Numbered from the stretch's first letter, positions 7,445 to 15,040 are shown. The stretch: DNA of 15,040 bases from Ruminococcaceae bacterium UBA7101 (GCA_002493325.1 DKYL01000018.1:1-15040), one strand, 5' to 3'. Translations and numbers: made by a program. Notes: generated by a model from the letters alone, not told the origin.

Positions 7445-7889
7445 TGGTATTTTTTCTTTTTATTGCCTTGGAAAGTAGGGCGAAAATTACGGCAAAAGCG
7501 ATTGTGCCGACTATTGCACCGCAGGTATCAATTGCCCAGTCAGCCGCACGGCAGGCTCTGCCCTCAACAAACAGCTGGTGTACCTCGTCGGTTAAGGCAT
7601 AAAGAGAGGCCAGGGCAGTTGCCAAAAGAAATGATTTTCTTTTTCTTGTCTGATAAAGTGCTGTATTCATAAGCAGGCCAAGCCCTGTGAATTCAAGAAA
7701 ATGTGCCAGCTTTCTCACAATGAAATCGGTGAAAATGTTGTCACCGAATATTTCAATCAGCCGATTGAGTATATTGCCGCTTTGCTGTGCTGATTCGTCT
7801 GCAGTGCGTGACGAAAGCCAGAAAATCACACCCATACATATAAAAACCAATACCCAGCAGATTGCTGTTTTAATCTTCTCTTGTCGCAT
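7425..7889 (-). CDS. VanZ-like family membrane protein, 154 aa
   Basis: A small integral membrane protein with four predicted transmembrane segments (about 8-27, 60-79, 86-101 and 124-146). VanZ-family features are FWLSSRTADESAQQS (23-37), RKLAHFLEFTGLG (59-71) and the acidic/His cluster TDEVHQLFVEGR followed by D117 and D121. Prototype VanZ gives low-level teicoplanin resistance, but most chromosomal members have no assigned role. Its ATG lies inside the last codons of the lipoprotein gene (20-bp overlap, different frame), with only a distant purine-rich site, so translation is probably coupled to that gene. No van resistance genes (vanA, vanH, vanX) are nearby, so calling it a resistance gene would be unsupported. 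Confidence 0.85.
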   Translation of the reverse strand: MRQEKIKTAICWVLVFICMGVIFWLSSRTADESAQQSGNILNRLIEIFGDNIFTDFIVRKLAHFLEFTGLGLLMNTALYQTRKRKSFLLATALASLYALTDEVHQLFVEGRACRAADWAIDTCGAIVGTIAFAVIFALLSKAIKRKNTIDRKIN

Positions 7890-9513
7890 TTACAAAACTT
7901 ACCCTTCCGCTTCCCGGGTGAAAATCAACACCGCTTACACCCTCTGCCTGTGCATAATAGGATGCCTCATAATATACGGGAAGCAGGGAGTAATCACTGA
8001 TTATTTTTTCTTCAACAGCCTTGCAGGCACCTGAAAGTGCATCGGCAGCAGTATTCTGTGCTGTTTTAAGCAGGTTGTCTATTCCGTCAATTTCACCTAT
8101 ATAATTACCATTTATAATATTGCCGAGGAAGTTTACCGCATTCTGACTGTCAGCTTCAAAGCAATATAATGCCAGATCATATTCTCCGTTTGAAAAGGCA
8201 GTGTCAAAATCCTTCTGACTGAGTACATCAATTTTGAGAGAAAAAGCAATTTTTCCATCCTCGCCATAGCTTGAAATTTTGCCGATGCTGCCCTGAATAC
8301 CCTGTACAAGCTGCTTTGCTACTTCCTCCATATCCTCGGTTGCAATTACAGTTAAGTTAGCGGAGGTGTATTTTTCTTTTTCAAGCCCCTTTCGCCAAAG
8401 CTCTACTGCCTTGTCCGTGTCCTGACTATAAGAGGATTTGCCGATAGCCTCGTTGGCAGGCTTGCTGTTGATTGTGCAGCTGGGCGGTGTGAGTCCGTCA
8501 GCTTTTGTAAGATAGCTGTGCTGCTCGGTATCAGGACTTGACATACTGAGGCAGACCGCCTCACGTAAATCCGAATTGCTGAAAATCTGTCTGTTTTTAT
8601 TAAGCACCATTGCCCATAGCTTGTTGGAGTAGGGGGTAACAGTGATTTTGTCATCATCAATACTTTCATATTCTCTGCCTGTGATGTAGGCACAGTCATA
8701 ATAACCGCTTTTTAATCTTTGCGGAACATCGCTTTCTTTATTGACAATGTTCAGTGTAACATCACTTACGGCTGATGGATGGGTGCCTGTATAGAGCTTA
8801 TTATTTCTCAGAATATAGGACGATTCAAGGATGGAGCTTACATAAAACTGTCCGTTGAACATGGAATATGAAAGACCGAGTCCGTATCTACCTTTGGTAG
8901 CATTAAAGTATTCACGGTTACAGGGCATAGCAACTGCTGTGGACATAGCGGTCAAAAATCCTTCATCGGCACTTTTCAGTTTTATAACAAGTGTGTAGTC
9001 ATCACTTGCCGAAACACCCAGCTTATTTGCTGTCATTTTGCCTGAATGGATTTCTGCTGCATTTTCAATGCTTGCTATGCTTGTAAAAAGGGGACACTCT
9101 GTCAGCGGATCAGCGGCTCTTTGCAAAGCAAATACAAAGTCATCCGCCGTAATATCTGGGTTGAAGCTTTCGCCCATAAGCTCGGTTACAGCACTTTTTT
9201 CATTAATTCTCCACTTAATGCCTTTTTTCAGCTTAAAGGTATATGTCAGACCATCACTGCTGATTTCCCAGCTTTCAGCAACGCCGTCCTGTACAGTGCC
9301 GTCATTCCTTATTCTTATAAGACCTTCAAAGCAGTTTTCCGCAATCAGAAATTCGTCTGCCGTAGCGGCAACCTGTGGGTCAAAGCTGTTTATGTTGCCG
9401 CCGAAGGGATATATGAAATCAATGCTTTCATTTTTTGAGCCGCACCCGCTGAAAAGTGATGCTGTTATAACTGCACACAGTGCTATTGACAAAATCTTTT
9501 TAATTCTTTTCAT
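7870..9513 (-). CDS. ABC-transporter peptide/solute-binding lipoprotein (SBP family 5), 547 aa
   Basis: An extracytoplasmic solute-binding protein of the oligopeptide/dipeptide/nickel type (OppA/DppA-like), held to the membrane by lipid. Residues 1-24 form a lipoprotein signal with LFSGC and lipidated C24. The family pattern follows: NSFDPQ (42-47), a segment near 60-110 matching yeGL..dG.v..g.AeSWe.S.DGLtYtF.Lk.gikW, and ITADDF.FAL. The C-terminal LPVYYEASYY region is also typical. The length is normal. No permease or ATPase gene accompanies it here, so it is an orphan in this window and must use a transporter encoded elsewhere or act as a sensor. It starts the minus-strand block and overlaps the vanZ-like gene. 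Its ribosome site is weak (GGTGA, 9521-9525). The ligand cannot be predicted. Confidence 0.9.
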   Translation of the reverse strand: MKRIKKILSIALCAVITASLFSGCGSKNESIDFIYPFGGNINSFDPQVAATADEFLIAENCFEGLIRIRNDGTVQDGVAESWEISSDGLTYTFKLKKGIKWRINEKSAVTELMGESFNPDITADDFVFALQRAADPLTECPLFTSIASIENAAEIHSGKMTANKLGVSASDDYTLVIKLKSADEGFLTAMSTAVAMPCNREYFNATKGRYGLGLSYSMFNGQFYVSSILESSYILRNNKLYTGTHPSAVSDVTLNIVNKESDVPQRLKSGYYDCAYITGREYESIDDDKITVTPYSNKLWAMVLNKNRQIFSNSDLREAVCLSMSSPDTEQHSYLTKADGLTPPSCTINSKPANEAIGKSSYSQDTDKAVELWRKGLEKEKYTSANLTVIATEDMEEVAKQLVQGIQGSIGKISSYGEDGKIAFSLKIDVLSQKDFDTAFSNGEYDLALYCFEADSQNAVNFLGNIINGNYIGEIDGIDNLLKTAQNTAADALSGACKAVEEKIISDYSLLPVYYEASYYAQAEGVSGVDFHPGSGRVSFVNATRED

Positions 9514-9532
9514 TTTTAATTCACCAAGGGTT

Positions 9533-9561
9533 ATTATAACAAATGCCGTCTGTTAAATCAA
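9533..9561 (-). promoter_or_regulatory. Promoter of the peptide-binding lipoprotein gene
   Basis: On the minus strand, TTGATT (9561-9556), a 17-nt spacer and TATAAT (9538-9533). The predicted start near 9526 leaves a leader of only about 13 nt, barely enough to include the GGTGA ribosome site. Confidence 0.5.
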
Positions 9562-9578
9562 TGTAATACAGCATAAAT

Positions 9579-9606
9579 TTGCCAGACTTTTAGTTTTTTG
9601 TAATAT
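9579..9606 (+). promoter_or_regulatory. Possible upstream promoter toward rpoB
   Basis: TTGCCA (9579-9584), a 16-nt spacer and TAATAT (9601-9606). The -35 is good and the -10 weak. If used, its transcript would include the hairpins at 9632-9680 before reaching rpoB. The A/T-rich context makes chance matches likely. Confidence 0.25.
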
Positions 9607-9631
9607 GTATTTTATTCCGACACAACTGTGC

Positions 9632-9691
9632 TGAAATGCGAAAAAACGCCATAATTTCAAAACACTTGGTGGCGTAGTGTAAAAAGTTTTT
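9632..9691 (+). other. Intergenic stretch with overlapping hairpins, function unknown
   Basis: TGAAATGCG (9632-9640) pairs with CGC (9647-9649) and ATTTCA (9654-9659) around an A6 loop, with a 4-nt bulge. ACACT (9662-9666) pairs with AGTGT (9676-9680). A third pairing, ACGCCA (9646-9651) with TGGCGT (9670-9675), excludes both. AAAAAGTTTTT follows at 9681-9691. The strand of any transcript is uncertain: on the minus strand the third stem is followed by a T6 run, like a weak terminator. There is no open reading frame of note here. Confidence 0.3.
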
Positions 9692-9700
9692 AACAATCCT

Positions 9701-9750
9701 GTAAATAATTAAAAATTTTCCTTGACTTATTTTATAAGTTGTTATATATT
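9701..9750 (+). promoter_or_regulatory. Main rpoBC promoter with A/T-rich upstream element
   Basis: TTGACT (9722-9727), a 17-nt spacer and TATATT (9745-9750). The preceding 20 bases contain A and T tracts (AATTAAAAATTTTC) in the position of an UP element, which would suit strong expression. The start is predicted near 9757, giving a leader of about 125 nt. Confidence 0.65.
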
Positions 9751-9768
9751 ATAGAGCAATATAATGGA

Positions 9769-9807
9769 AAAATGTGCGTATTTGGCTTTATTGCCAAATG
9801 CATTTTG
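9769..9807 (+). other. Hairpin in the rpoB leader
   Basis: ATTTGGC (9780-9786) and GCCAAAT (9793-9799) form a 7-bp stem around TTTATT. The helix can extend with GC/GC and AAAAT/ATTTT after two short bulges. No T-run follows, so it is not an intrinsic terminator, and it does not match a riboswitch or ribosomal-protein leader that I recognise. Confidence 0.4.
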
Positions 9808-9871
9808 AAACAGAATACAACCGTGTTCCCGTCAAAAAAGCATGATTTATCTGTTGGATATTACAAAGATT

Positions 9872-9875
9872 GGAG
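9872..9875 (+). promoter_or_regulatory. rpoB: Ribosome binding site that sets the rpoB start
   Basis: GGAG lies 8 nt before the ATG at 9884. The upstream in-frame ATG at 9842 has no ribosome site and would add 14 residues (MIYLLDITKIGVTQ) that do not resemble RpoB N-termini. Confidence 0.75.
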
Positions 9876-9883
9876 TGACTCAA

Positions 9884-12800
9884 ATGGTAAATGTGAAGGA
9901 CACACAGCTCGGTACTGTTACCAGAAAGAACTTTGCAAAAATCAATGAGGTTATGAAAATGCCAAACCTTATTGAGGTGCAGAAAAGCTCATACCAGTGG
10001 TTCCTTGACGAAGGTCTGAAAGAGGTGTTTAAGGATATCGGCTCAATTACCGATTACTCAGGCAACCTCGTACTTGATTTCATTGATTACTCAATGGATG
10101 ATGAGCCTAAATACTCAATTGCGCAGTGTAAGGCTCGTGACGTTACCTATGCAAAGCCTTTAAAGGTCAGAGCAAGACTTGTTAACAAGGAAACAGGTGA
10201 GGTTAAGGAAAACACTGTATTTATGGGTGATTTCCCTTGGATGACAGATGCAGGTACATTTGTTATCAACGGTGCTGAAAGATGTATTGTTTCTCAGCTT
10301 GTCCGTTCACCCGGTGTTTACTACAATATGGACCACGATAAGACAGGTAAGGAGCTGTTTACGAACACAGTAATTCCGAACCGCGGTGCTTGGCTTGAGT
10401 ATGAAACAGATGCCAATGACCTTTTCTATGTTCGTATTGATAAGAACAGAAAAATTTATATTACTACCTTCCTCAGAGCTCTGGGTCTTGGTACTGACAG
10501 CGAAATTCTTGATTTCTTCGGTGAGGATGACAGAATTACTGCTACTATCGAAAAGGATACCACCAAAAATCAGGAGGAGGCTTTGCTTGAGGTTTACAAG
10601 AAGCTTCGTCCCGGTGAACCTCCTACACTTGAAACTGCACAGTCACACCTTGACGGCTTGTTCTTTGATGCACGCCGTTATGACCTTTCAAGAGTAGGCA
10701 GATATAAATATAATAAAAAGCTTGCTATAAGCGACAGACTTGCCGGTCAGACACTTACACAGCCTATCATTTCACCACAGGGTGAATTCCTTGCAGACGC
10801 AGGCGAAAAGATTGACGAGGCAAAGGCACTTGAAATTGAGAATGCAGGTGTTATGTTTGCATATGTTGATGCTGACGGCAAAGAAATTAAAATCGCTTCA
10901 AACGGTATGGTTGACATTAATGCCTATGTTAATTTTGACTGCAAGCCTTTCGGCATCAATGAAAAGGTTTCTTACAGAGTTTTGTCAGAAATCCTTGAAA
11001 AGTGCGGCGATGACGAAAAGCTGCTTATGGAGGAAATCGAGCTTCACTGTGATGACCTCATTCCTAAGCATATTACGATTGACGATATTTTTGCAACCGT
11101 ATCCTATCTTCTCAACCTTGCTAACGGTGTAGGTACAACAGATGATATTGACCACCTTGGCAACAGAAGAATCCGTGCAGTGGGCGAGCTGCTTCAGAAT
11201 CAGTTCAGAATCGGTTTCACAAGAATGGAAAGAGTTATCCGTGAGCGTATGACACTTCAGGCACAGGATGATGATGAGGCAATCACACCTCAGGCATTAA
11301 TCAACATCAGACCTGTTGTTGCCGCTATTAAAGAGTTCTTCGGTTCATCACCTCTTTCACAGTTTATGGACCAGAATAACCCGCTTGCTGAGTTAACGCA
11401 TAAGAGAAGACTTTCAGCCCTCGGTCCCGGCGGTCTTTCACGTGACCGTGCAGGCTTCGAGGTACGTGACGTACATTACACACACTACGGCAGAATGTGC
11501 CCTATTGAAACACCTGAAGGTCCGAACATCGGTCTTATTTCATATCTTGCTTGCTACAGCCGTCTTAATGAATATGGCTTCATTGAAGCTCCTTACAGAA
11601 AGGTTGACAAGGAAACAGGCGTTGTTACCGACGAGGTTGTTTATATGACAGCCGATATGGAAGATAACTACGTTGTTGCACAGGCAAATGAGCCACTCGA
11701 TGAAGAGGGCAGATTTGCTAATCAGAGAGTTACCTGCCGTTATCGTGATGAATTTATGACAATGACCCCTGACAGGGTTGACTATATGGACGTTTCACCT
11801 AAGATGGTTGTGTCCGTTGCTACTGCAATGATTCCGTTCCTTGAAAACGATGACGCTAACCGTGCTCTTATGGGTGCGAACATGCAGCGTCAGGCAGTTC
11901 CGCTCTTAAAGACAGTTGCTCCTGTTGTAGGTACCGGTATGGAATACAAGGCAGCATATGACTCAGGTGTAGTTGTTGCAGCTAAGCGCGGCGGTACAGT
12001 AACTGCAGTGGATGCAAGCTCAATTGAGATTACAACCAAGAATAAAGAGGTTGACAAGTACGAGCTTGTTAAATTCTCAGGCTCTAACCAGGGTACATGT
12101 ATTAACCAGCGCCCGATTGTTTCTCTTCATCAGGAGGTAGATGACGGACAGGTTATCGCTGACGGTCCTGCAACCTGCAACGGTGAGATTTCGCTGGGTA
12201 AGAATGCACTTATCGGCTTTATGACCTGGGAGGGTTATAACTACGAGGATGCTGTTCTTATTAATGAAAAGATTGTTCGTGATGACGTTTATACCTCAAT
12301 CCATATTGAAGAGCATGAGGTTGAATCACGTGATACCAAGCTCGGACCTGAGGAAATCACAAGAGATATTCCCAATGTCGGTGAGGATGCTCTGAAAGAC
12401 CTTGATGCAGACGGTATTATCCGTGTCGGCGCTGAGGTACATTCAGGCGACATTCTTGTAGGTAAGGTTACACCAAAGGGTGAAACTGAGCTTACTGCCG
12501 AAGAAAGACTTCTTCGTGCAATCTTCGGCGAAAAGGCAAGAGAGGTTCGTGATACCTCCATGCGTGTTCCTCACGGTGAATATGGTATCGTTGTTGATGT
12601 TAAGGTATTTACCCGTGCTAACAGCGACGAGCTTTCACCGGGTGTCAATAAGGTAGTAAGAGTTTATATTGCGCAGAAGCGTAAAATCCAGGTGGGCGAT
12701 AAGATGGCTGGTCGTCACGGTAACAAGGGTGTTGTTTCAAGAATCCTTCCGCAGGAGGATATGCCATTCCTTCCTGACGGCAGACCGCTTGATATCGTTC

Positions 12801-13621
12801 TTAACCCACTGGGTGTACCTTCACGTATGAACATCGGTCAGGTGCTCGAGGTTCATCTCGGCTATGCAGCTATGGCTCTCGGCTGGAAGATGATGACGCC
12901 TGTATTCGACGGTGCGCACGAGCAGGATATCCGTGACTGTCTTGAGCTTGCTGATATCGGCTATTATATAGATGAAAACGGAAACAAGGTATTTGACGGT
13001 AAAACAGAGCTTATTGACGGACGTACAGGCGAGAAGTTCGACAACAGAATTACCGTTGGTTATATGTATTACCTTAAGCTGCATCACCTTGTTGATGATA
13101 AAATCCATGCACGTTCAACAGGTCCTTACAGCCTTGTTACACAGCAGCCGCTGGGTGGTAAGGCACAGTTCGGCGGACAGCGTTTCGGTGAGATGGAGGT
13201 TTGGGCACTTGAGGCTTACGGTGCTGCTTATACACTTCAGGAAATTATTACAATCAAGTCAGATGACGTTGTCGGTCGTGTACGCACCTATGAGTCAATC
13301 GTAAAGGGCGAAAATATTCCTACCTCAGGCACACCTGAATCCTTCAAGGTACTGTTCAAGGAGCTTCAGGCTCTCGGTCTTGATACAAGAGTGCTTGATA
13401 AAGACGGCAATGAGGTTGAGCTTAAGCAGGACCTTGATGACGGCACAGGTATTCAGCCTATTGATGATAAAGCCTTCACAACTGTAAATGATTTTGAGGA
13501 TCAGGAAGGTTACGGCGTGGAAGATGCCGATGAGGAAGGCGGGGAAGCAGGTCAGTCAGATGCATTTGATGATTTGTTTGCTGATGCTTTCAGCGACGAA
13601 GCAGACGATGATGAATTTTAA
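9884..13621 (+). CDS. rpoB: DNA-directed RNA polymerase beta subunit, 1245 aa
   Basis: The beta subunit of core RNA polymerase, which forms one side of the active-site cleft with beta'. The N-terminal region shows NFAKINEVMKMPNLIEVQ, and FVINGAERCIVSQL is near residue 126. The rifampicin pocket is at residues 487-517 (GSSPLSQFMDQNNPLAELTH, KRRLSALGPGG); the key Q, D, H, R and S positions are intact, and Ala replaces E. coli Ser522, as is usual in Gram-positives. GDKMAGRHGNKG is at 938-949, and the C-terminal GGKAQFGGQRFGEMEVWALEA clamp segment is present. The last 43 residues are very acidic (20 Asp/Glu, no Lys/Arg). The start at 9884 is chosen by its ribosome site. rpoC follows after 46 nt. 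Unlike the common rplK-A-J-L-rpoB-C order, no ribosomal protein genes lie upstream in the window. Confidence 0.98.
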   Translation: MVNVKDTQLGTVTRKNFAKINEVMKMPNLIEVQKSSYQWFLDEGLKEVFKDIGSITDYSGNLVLDFIDYSMDDEPKYSIAQCKARDVTYAKPLKVRARLVNKETGEVKENTVFMGDFPWMTDAGTFVINGAERCIVSQLVRSPGVYYNMDHDKTGKELFTNTVIPNRGAWLEYETDANDLFYVRIDKNRKIYITTFLRALGLGTDSEILDFFGEDDRITATIEKDTTKNQEEALLEVYKKLRPGEPPTLETAQSHLDGLFFDARRYDLSRVGRYKYNKKLAISDRLAGQTLTQPIISPQGEFLADAGEKIDEAKALEIENAGVMFAYVDADGKEIKIASNGMVDINAYVNFDCKPFGINEKVSYRVLSEILEKCGDDEKLLMEEIELHCDDLIPKHITIDDIFATVSYLLNLANGVGTTDDIDHLGNRRIRAVGELLQNQFRIGFTRMERVIRERMTLQAQDDDEAITPQALINIRPVVAAIKEFFGSSPLSQFMDQNNPLAELTHKRRLSALGPGGLSRDRAGFEVRDVHYTHYGRMCPIETPEGPNIGLISYLACYSRLNEYGFIEAPYRKVDKETGVVTDEVVYMTADMEDNYVVAQANEPLDEEGRFANQRVTCRYRDEFMTMTPDRVDYMDVSPKMVVSVATAMIPFLENDDANRALMGANMQRQAVPLLKTVAPVVGTGMEYKAAYDSGVVVAAKRGGTVTAVDASSIEITTKNKEVDKYELVKFSGSNQGTCINQRPIVSLHQEVDDGQVIADGPATCNGEISLGKNALIGFMTWEGYNYEDAVLINEKIVRDDVYTSIHIEEHEVESRDTKLGPEEITRDIPNVGEDALKDLDADGIIRVGAEVHSGDILVGKVTPKGETELTAEERLLRAIFGEKAREVRDTSMRVPHGEYGIVVDVKVFTRANSDELSPGVNKVVRVYIAQKRKIQVGDKMAGRHGNKGVVSRILPQEDMPFLPDGRPLDIVLNPLGVPSRMNIGQVLEVHLGYAAMALGWKMMTPVFDGAHEQDIRDCLELADIGYYIDENGNKVFDGKTELIDGRTGEKFDNRITVGYMYYLKLHHLVDDKIHARSTGPYSLVTQQPLGGKAQFGGQRFGEMEVWALEAYGAAYTLQEIITIKSDDVVGRVRTYESIVKGENIPTSGTPESFKVLFKELQALGLDTRVLDKDGNEVELKQDLDDGTGIQPIDDKAFTTVNDFEDQEGYGVEDADEEGGEAGQSDAFDDLFADAFSDEADDDEF

Positions 13622-13667
13622 TCTGATACGACTTCCGCAATAAATTAAGAAAAAGGAGTGCTTCCAA

Positions 13668-15040
13668 ATGGATAATTATGAAAATGAATTCAGTTCTATA
13701 AAAATCGGTCTTGCCTCACCTGAAAAAATCCGTGAGTGGTCTTACGGTGAGGTTACCAAGCCCGAAACAATTAACTACAGAACTTTAAAGCCGGAGCGTG
13801 ACGGTCTTTTCTGCGAAAGAATTTTCGGTCCTATGAAGGACTGGGAATGTCACTGCGGTAAGTATAAGAGAGTCCGCTATAAGGGCAAGGTATGTGAGCG
13901 CTGCGGTGTTGAAATCACACGCTCCAAGGTGCGCCGTGAGCGTATGGGTCACATCGAGCTTGCTGCGCCTGTGTCACATATCTGGTATTTCAAGGGTATT
14001 CCAAGCAGACTCGGTCTTGTCCTTGATATAAGCCCAAGATACCTTGAAAAGGTTTTGTACTTTGCATTATATATTGTAACAGACCCGGGTGATACACCGC
14101 TTGAGAAGATGCAGATTCTCAATGAAAAGGAATACGCAGAAATGCGTGAGAGATATGAGGATGACTTCAAGGCAGGTATGGGTGCCGAGGCTGTTAAAGA
14201 GCTTCTTCAGAGCATTGATGTTGCACAGCTTCGTGATGAGCTTACTGCTGAGCTTGAAGGTGCAAGCGGTCAGAAGAGAGTCCGTCTGTTAAAAAGACTT
14301 GATGTTGTTGATGCTTTCTATCACAGCGGCAACAAGCTTGAATGGATGATTCTTGATGCAATTCCTGTTATTCCGCCGGATATCCGTCCTATGGTTCAGC
14401 TTGACGGCGGCAGATTCGCAACATCTGACCTTAACGATTTATACAGACGTGTTATTAACAGAAACAACAGATTAAAGAGATTGCTTGAGCTTGGTGCACC
14501 TGAAATCATTGTAAGAAATGAAAAAAGAATGCTCCAGGAGTCAGTTGATGCTCTTATTGATAACGGTCGCCGCGGCAGACCTGTTACAGGTCCTAACAAC
14601 AGACCGCTTAAATCACTCAGTGATATGCTGAAGGGTAAGCAGGGTCGTTTCCGTCAGAACCTCCTCGGTAAGCGTGTTGACTATTCAGGACGTTCCGTTA
14701 TCGTTGTTGGTCCTGAGCTTAAGATGCACCAGTGCGGTCTTCCTAAGGAAATGGCGATTGAGCTGTTCAAGCCTTTCGTTATGAAACGTCTTGTTGAAAC
14801 AGGTGTGGCATCTAATATTAAATCTGCAAGAAAAATGGTTGAGAGAGCAGCTAATCCTGCTGTCTGGGACAGCCTTGAGGTTGTAATTAAGGATCACCCT
14901 GTAATGCTCAACCGTGCTCCCACACTGCACAGACTTGGTATTCAGGCATTTGAGCCTGTTCTTGTTGAAGGCAGAGCGATTAAGCTCCATCCGCTGGCTT
15001 GTACAGCATTTAATGCCGACTTCGACGGTGACCAGATGGC
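13668..15040 (+). CDS. rpoC: DNA-directed RNA polymerase beta' subunit, N-terminal 457 residues, 3' end beyond window
   Basis: The catalytic beta' subunit. It starts at an ATG with AGGAG (13654-13658) 9 nt upstream. The N-terminal zinc-binding domain has C61, C63, C76 and C79 (ECHCGKYKR..., CERCG). The clamp and lid/rudder region includes RNNRLKRLLELGAPEIIVRNEKRM read as a pattern, then KGKQGRFRQNLLGKRVDYSGRSVIVVGPEL (about 323-352). The window ends in the absolutely conserved NADFDGD motif, whose three aspartates (D451, D453, D455) hold the catalytic Mg2+. About 40 percent of a normal clostridial beta' (roughly 1200 aa) is present. It is co-transcribed with rpoB. No frameshift or insertion is seen. 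Confidence 0.97.
   Translation, partial: MDNYENEFSSIKIGLASPEKIREWSYGEVTKPETINYRTLKPERDGLFCERIFGPMKDWECHCGKYKRVRYKGKVCERCGVEITRSKVRRERMGHIELAAPVSHIWYFKGIPSRLGLVLDISPRYLEKVLYFALYIVTDPGDTPLEKMQILNEKEYAEMRERYEDDFKAGMGAEAVKELLQSIDVAQLRDELTAELEGASGQKRVRLLKRLDVVDAFYHSGNKLEWMILDAIPVIPPDIRPMVQLDGGRFATSDLNDLYRRVINRNNRLKRLLELGAPEIIVRNEKRMLQESVDALIDNGRRGRPVTGPNNRPLKSLSDMLKGKQGRFRQNLLGKRVDYSGRSVIVVGPELKMHQCGLPKEMAIELFKPFVMKRLVETGVASNIKSARKMVERAANPAVWDSLEVVIKDHPVMLNRAPTLHRLGIQAFEPVLVEGRAIKLHPLACTAFNADFDGDQM

Noticed and set aside
7425..7889. Glycopeptide resistance gene vanZ
   Set aside because: Only the family fold is visible. No vanA, vanH, vanX or vanRS genes are in the window, so a resistance role is unsupported.
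9038..9556. A 172-codon frame antisense to the lipoprotein gene
   Set aside because: It mirrors a clear lipoprotein coding region, including its signal peptide; no independent support.
9842..9883. Longer RpoB starting at the ATG at 9842
   Set aside because: No ribosome site precedes it and its 14 extra residues do not resemble RpoB. The ATG at 9884 has GGAG at the right distance.
9514..9883. Replication origin in the divergent A/T-rich gap
   Set aside because: No cluster of DnaA boxes (TTATCCACA-like) and no dnaA or dnaN nearby.
9739..9948. A 69-codon plus-strand frame across the rpoB leader
   Set aside because: It overlaps the rpoB start in another frame, begins at the predicted -10 region, and shows no recognisable motif or ribosome site.
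1..15040. CRISPR array, insertion sequence, prophage, tRNA or rRNA
   Set aside because: No regularly spaced repeats, transposase or integrase reading frames, terminal inverted repeats or cloverleaf sequences were found.

Overview
The window reads as chromosomal core sequence of a low-to-moderate GC Firmicute, most likely a gut-type Clostridia of the Oscillospirales/Ruminococcus group. That placement is inferred from Gram-positive style genes with strong AAGGAG ribosome binding sites, the clostridial RpoB/RpoC sequences, a 241-residue Gram-positive type NagB, and a secreted GH73/SH3/Ig-like/Fn3 cell-wall enzyme. No database search was possible.

Layout. At the left edge (1-1766, minus) is the 5' part of a large secreted glucosaminidase (autolysin), which runs off the window. 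It is divergent from a small XRE-family regulator (1947-2312, plus). Both have near-consensus sigma-A promoters in the 180-bp gap, and that gap also carries repeats that could be operators. A strong bidirectional hairpin terminator separates the regulator from a convergent alanine/glycine:cation symporter (2354-3826, minus).

Upstream of the symporter, all on the minus strand, transcription runs: peptide-binding lipoprotein (9513-7870), VanZ-like membrane protein (7889-7425, overlapping the lipoprotein gene by 20 bp), nagB (7365-6640), metG (6627-4672), tatD (4659-3895), then the symporter. nagB-metG-tatD have 12-nt gaps, with ribosome sites overlapping the preceding stop codons, so they look like a true operon with its own promoter inside the end of the vanZ-like gene. 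The lipoprotein and the symporter also have plausible promoters of their own.

A 370-bp region (9514-9883) separates the lipoprotein gene from rpoB-rpoC (plus). It holds the lipoprotein promoter, a structured stretch, a good rpoB promoter with an A/T-rich upstream element, and an rpoB leader of about 125 nt with a hairpin. rpoB is complete. rpoC is cut by the window end inside its catalytic NADFDGD motif.

How the genes relate: three minus-strand functions touch cell-wall or amino-sugar/peptide handling (glucosaminidase, peptide-binding lipoprotein, GlcN6P deaminase), and the rest are housekeeping. I found no CRISPR array, prophage, insertion sequence, tRNA or rRNA, and no convincing new multi-gene system. 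The points most worth a second look are the SH3 domain apparently inserted inside the GH73 fold, the repeat-bearing divergent promoter region beside the XRE gene, the orphan lipoprotein/VanZ-like pair, and the structured region upstream of an rpoB that is not preceded by rplJL.
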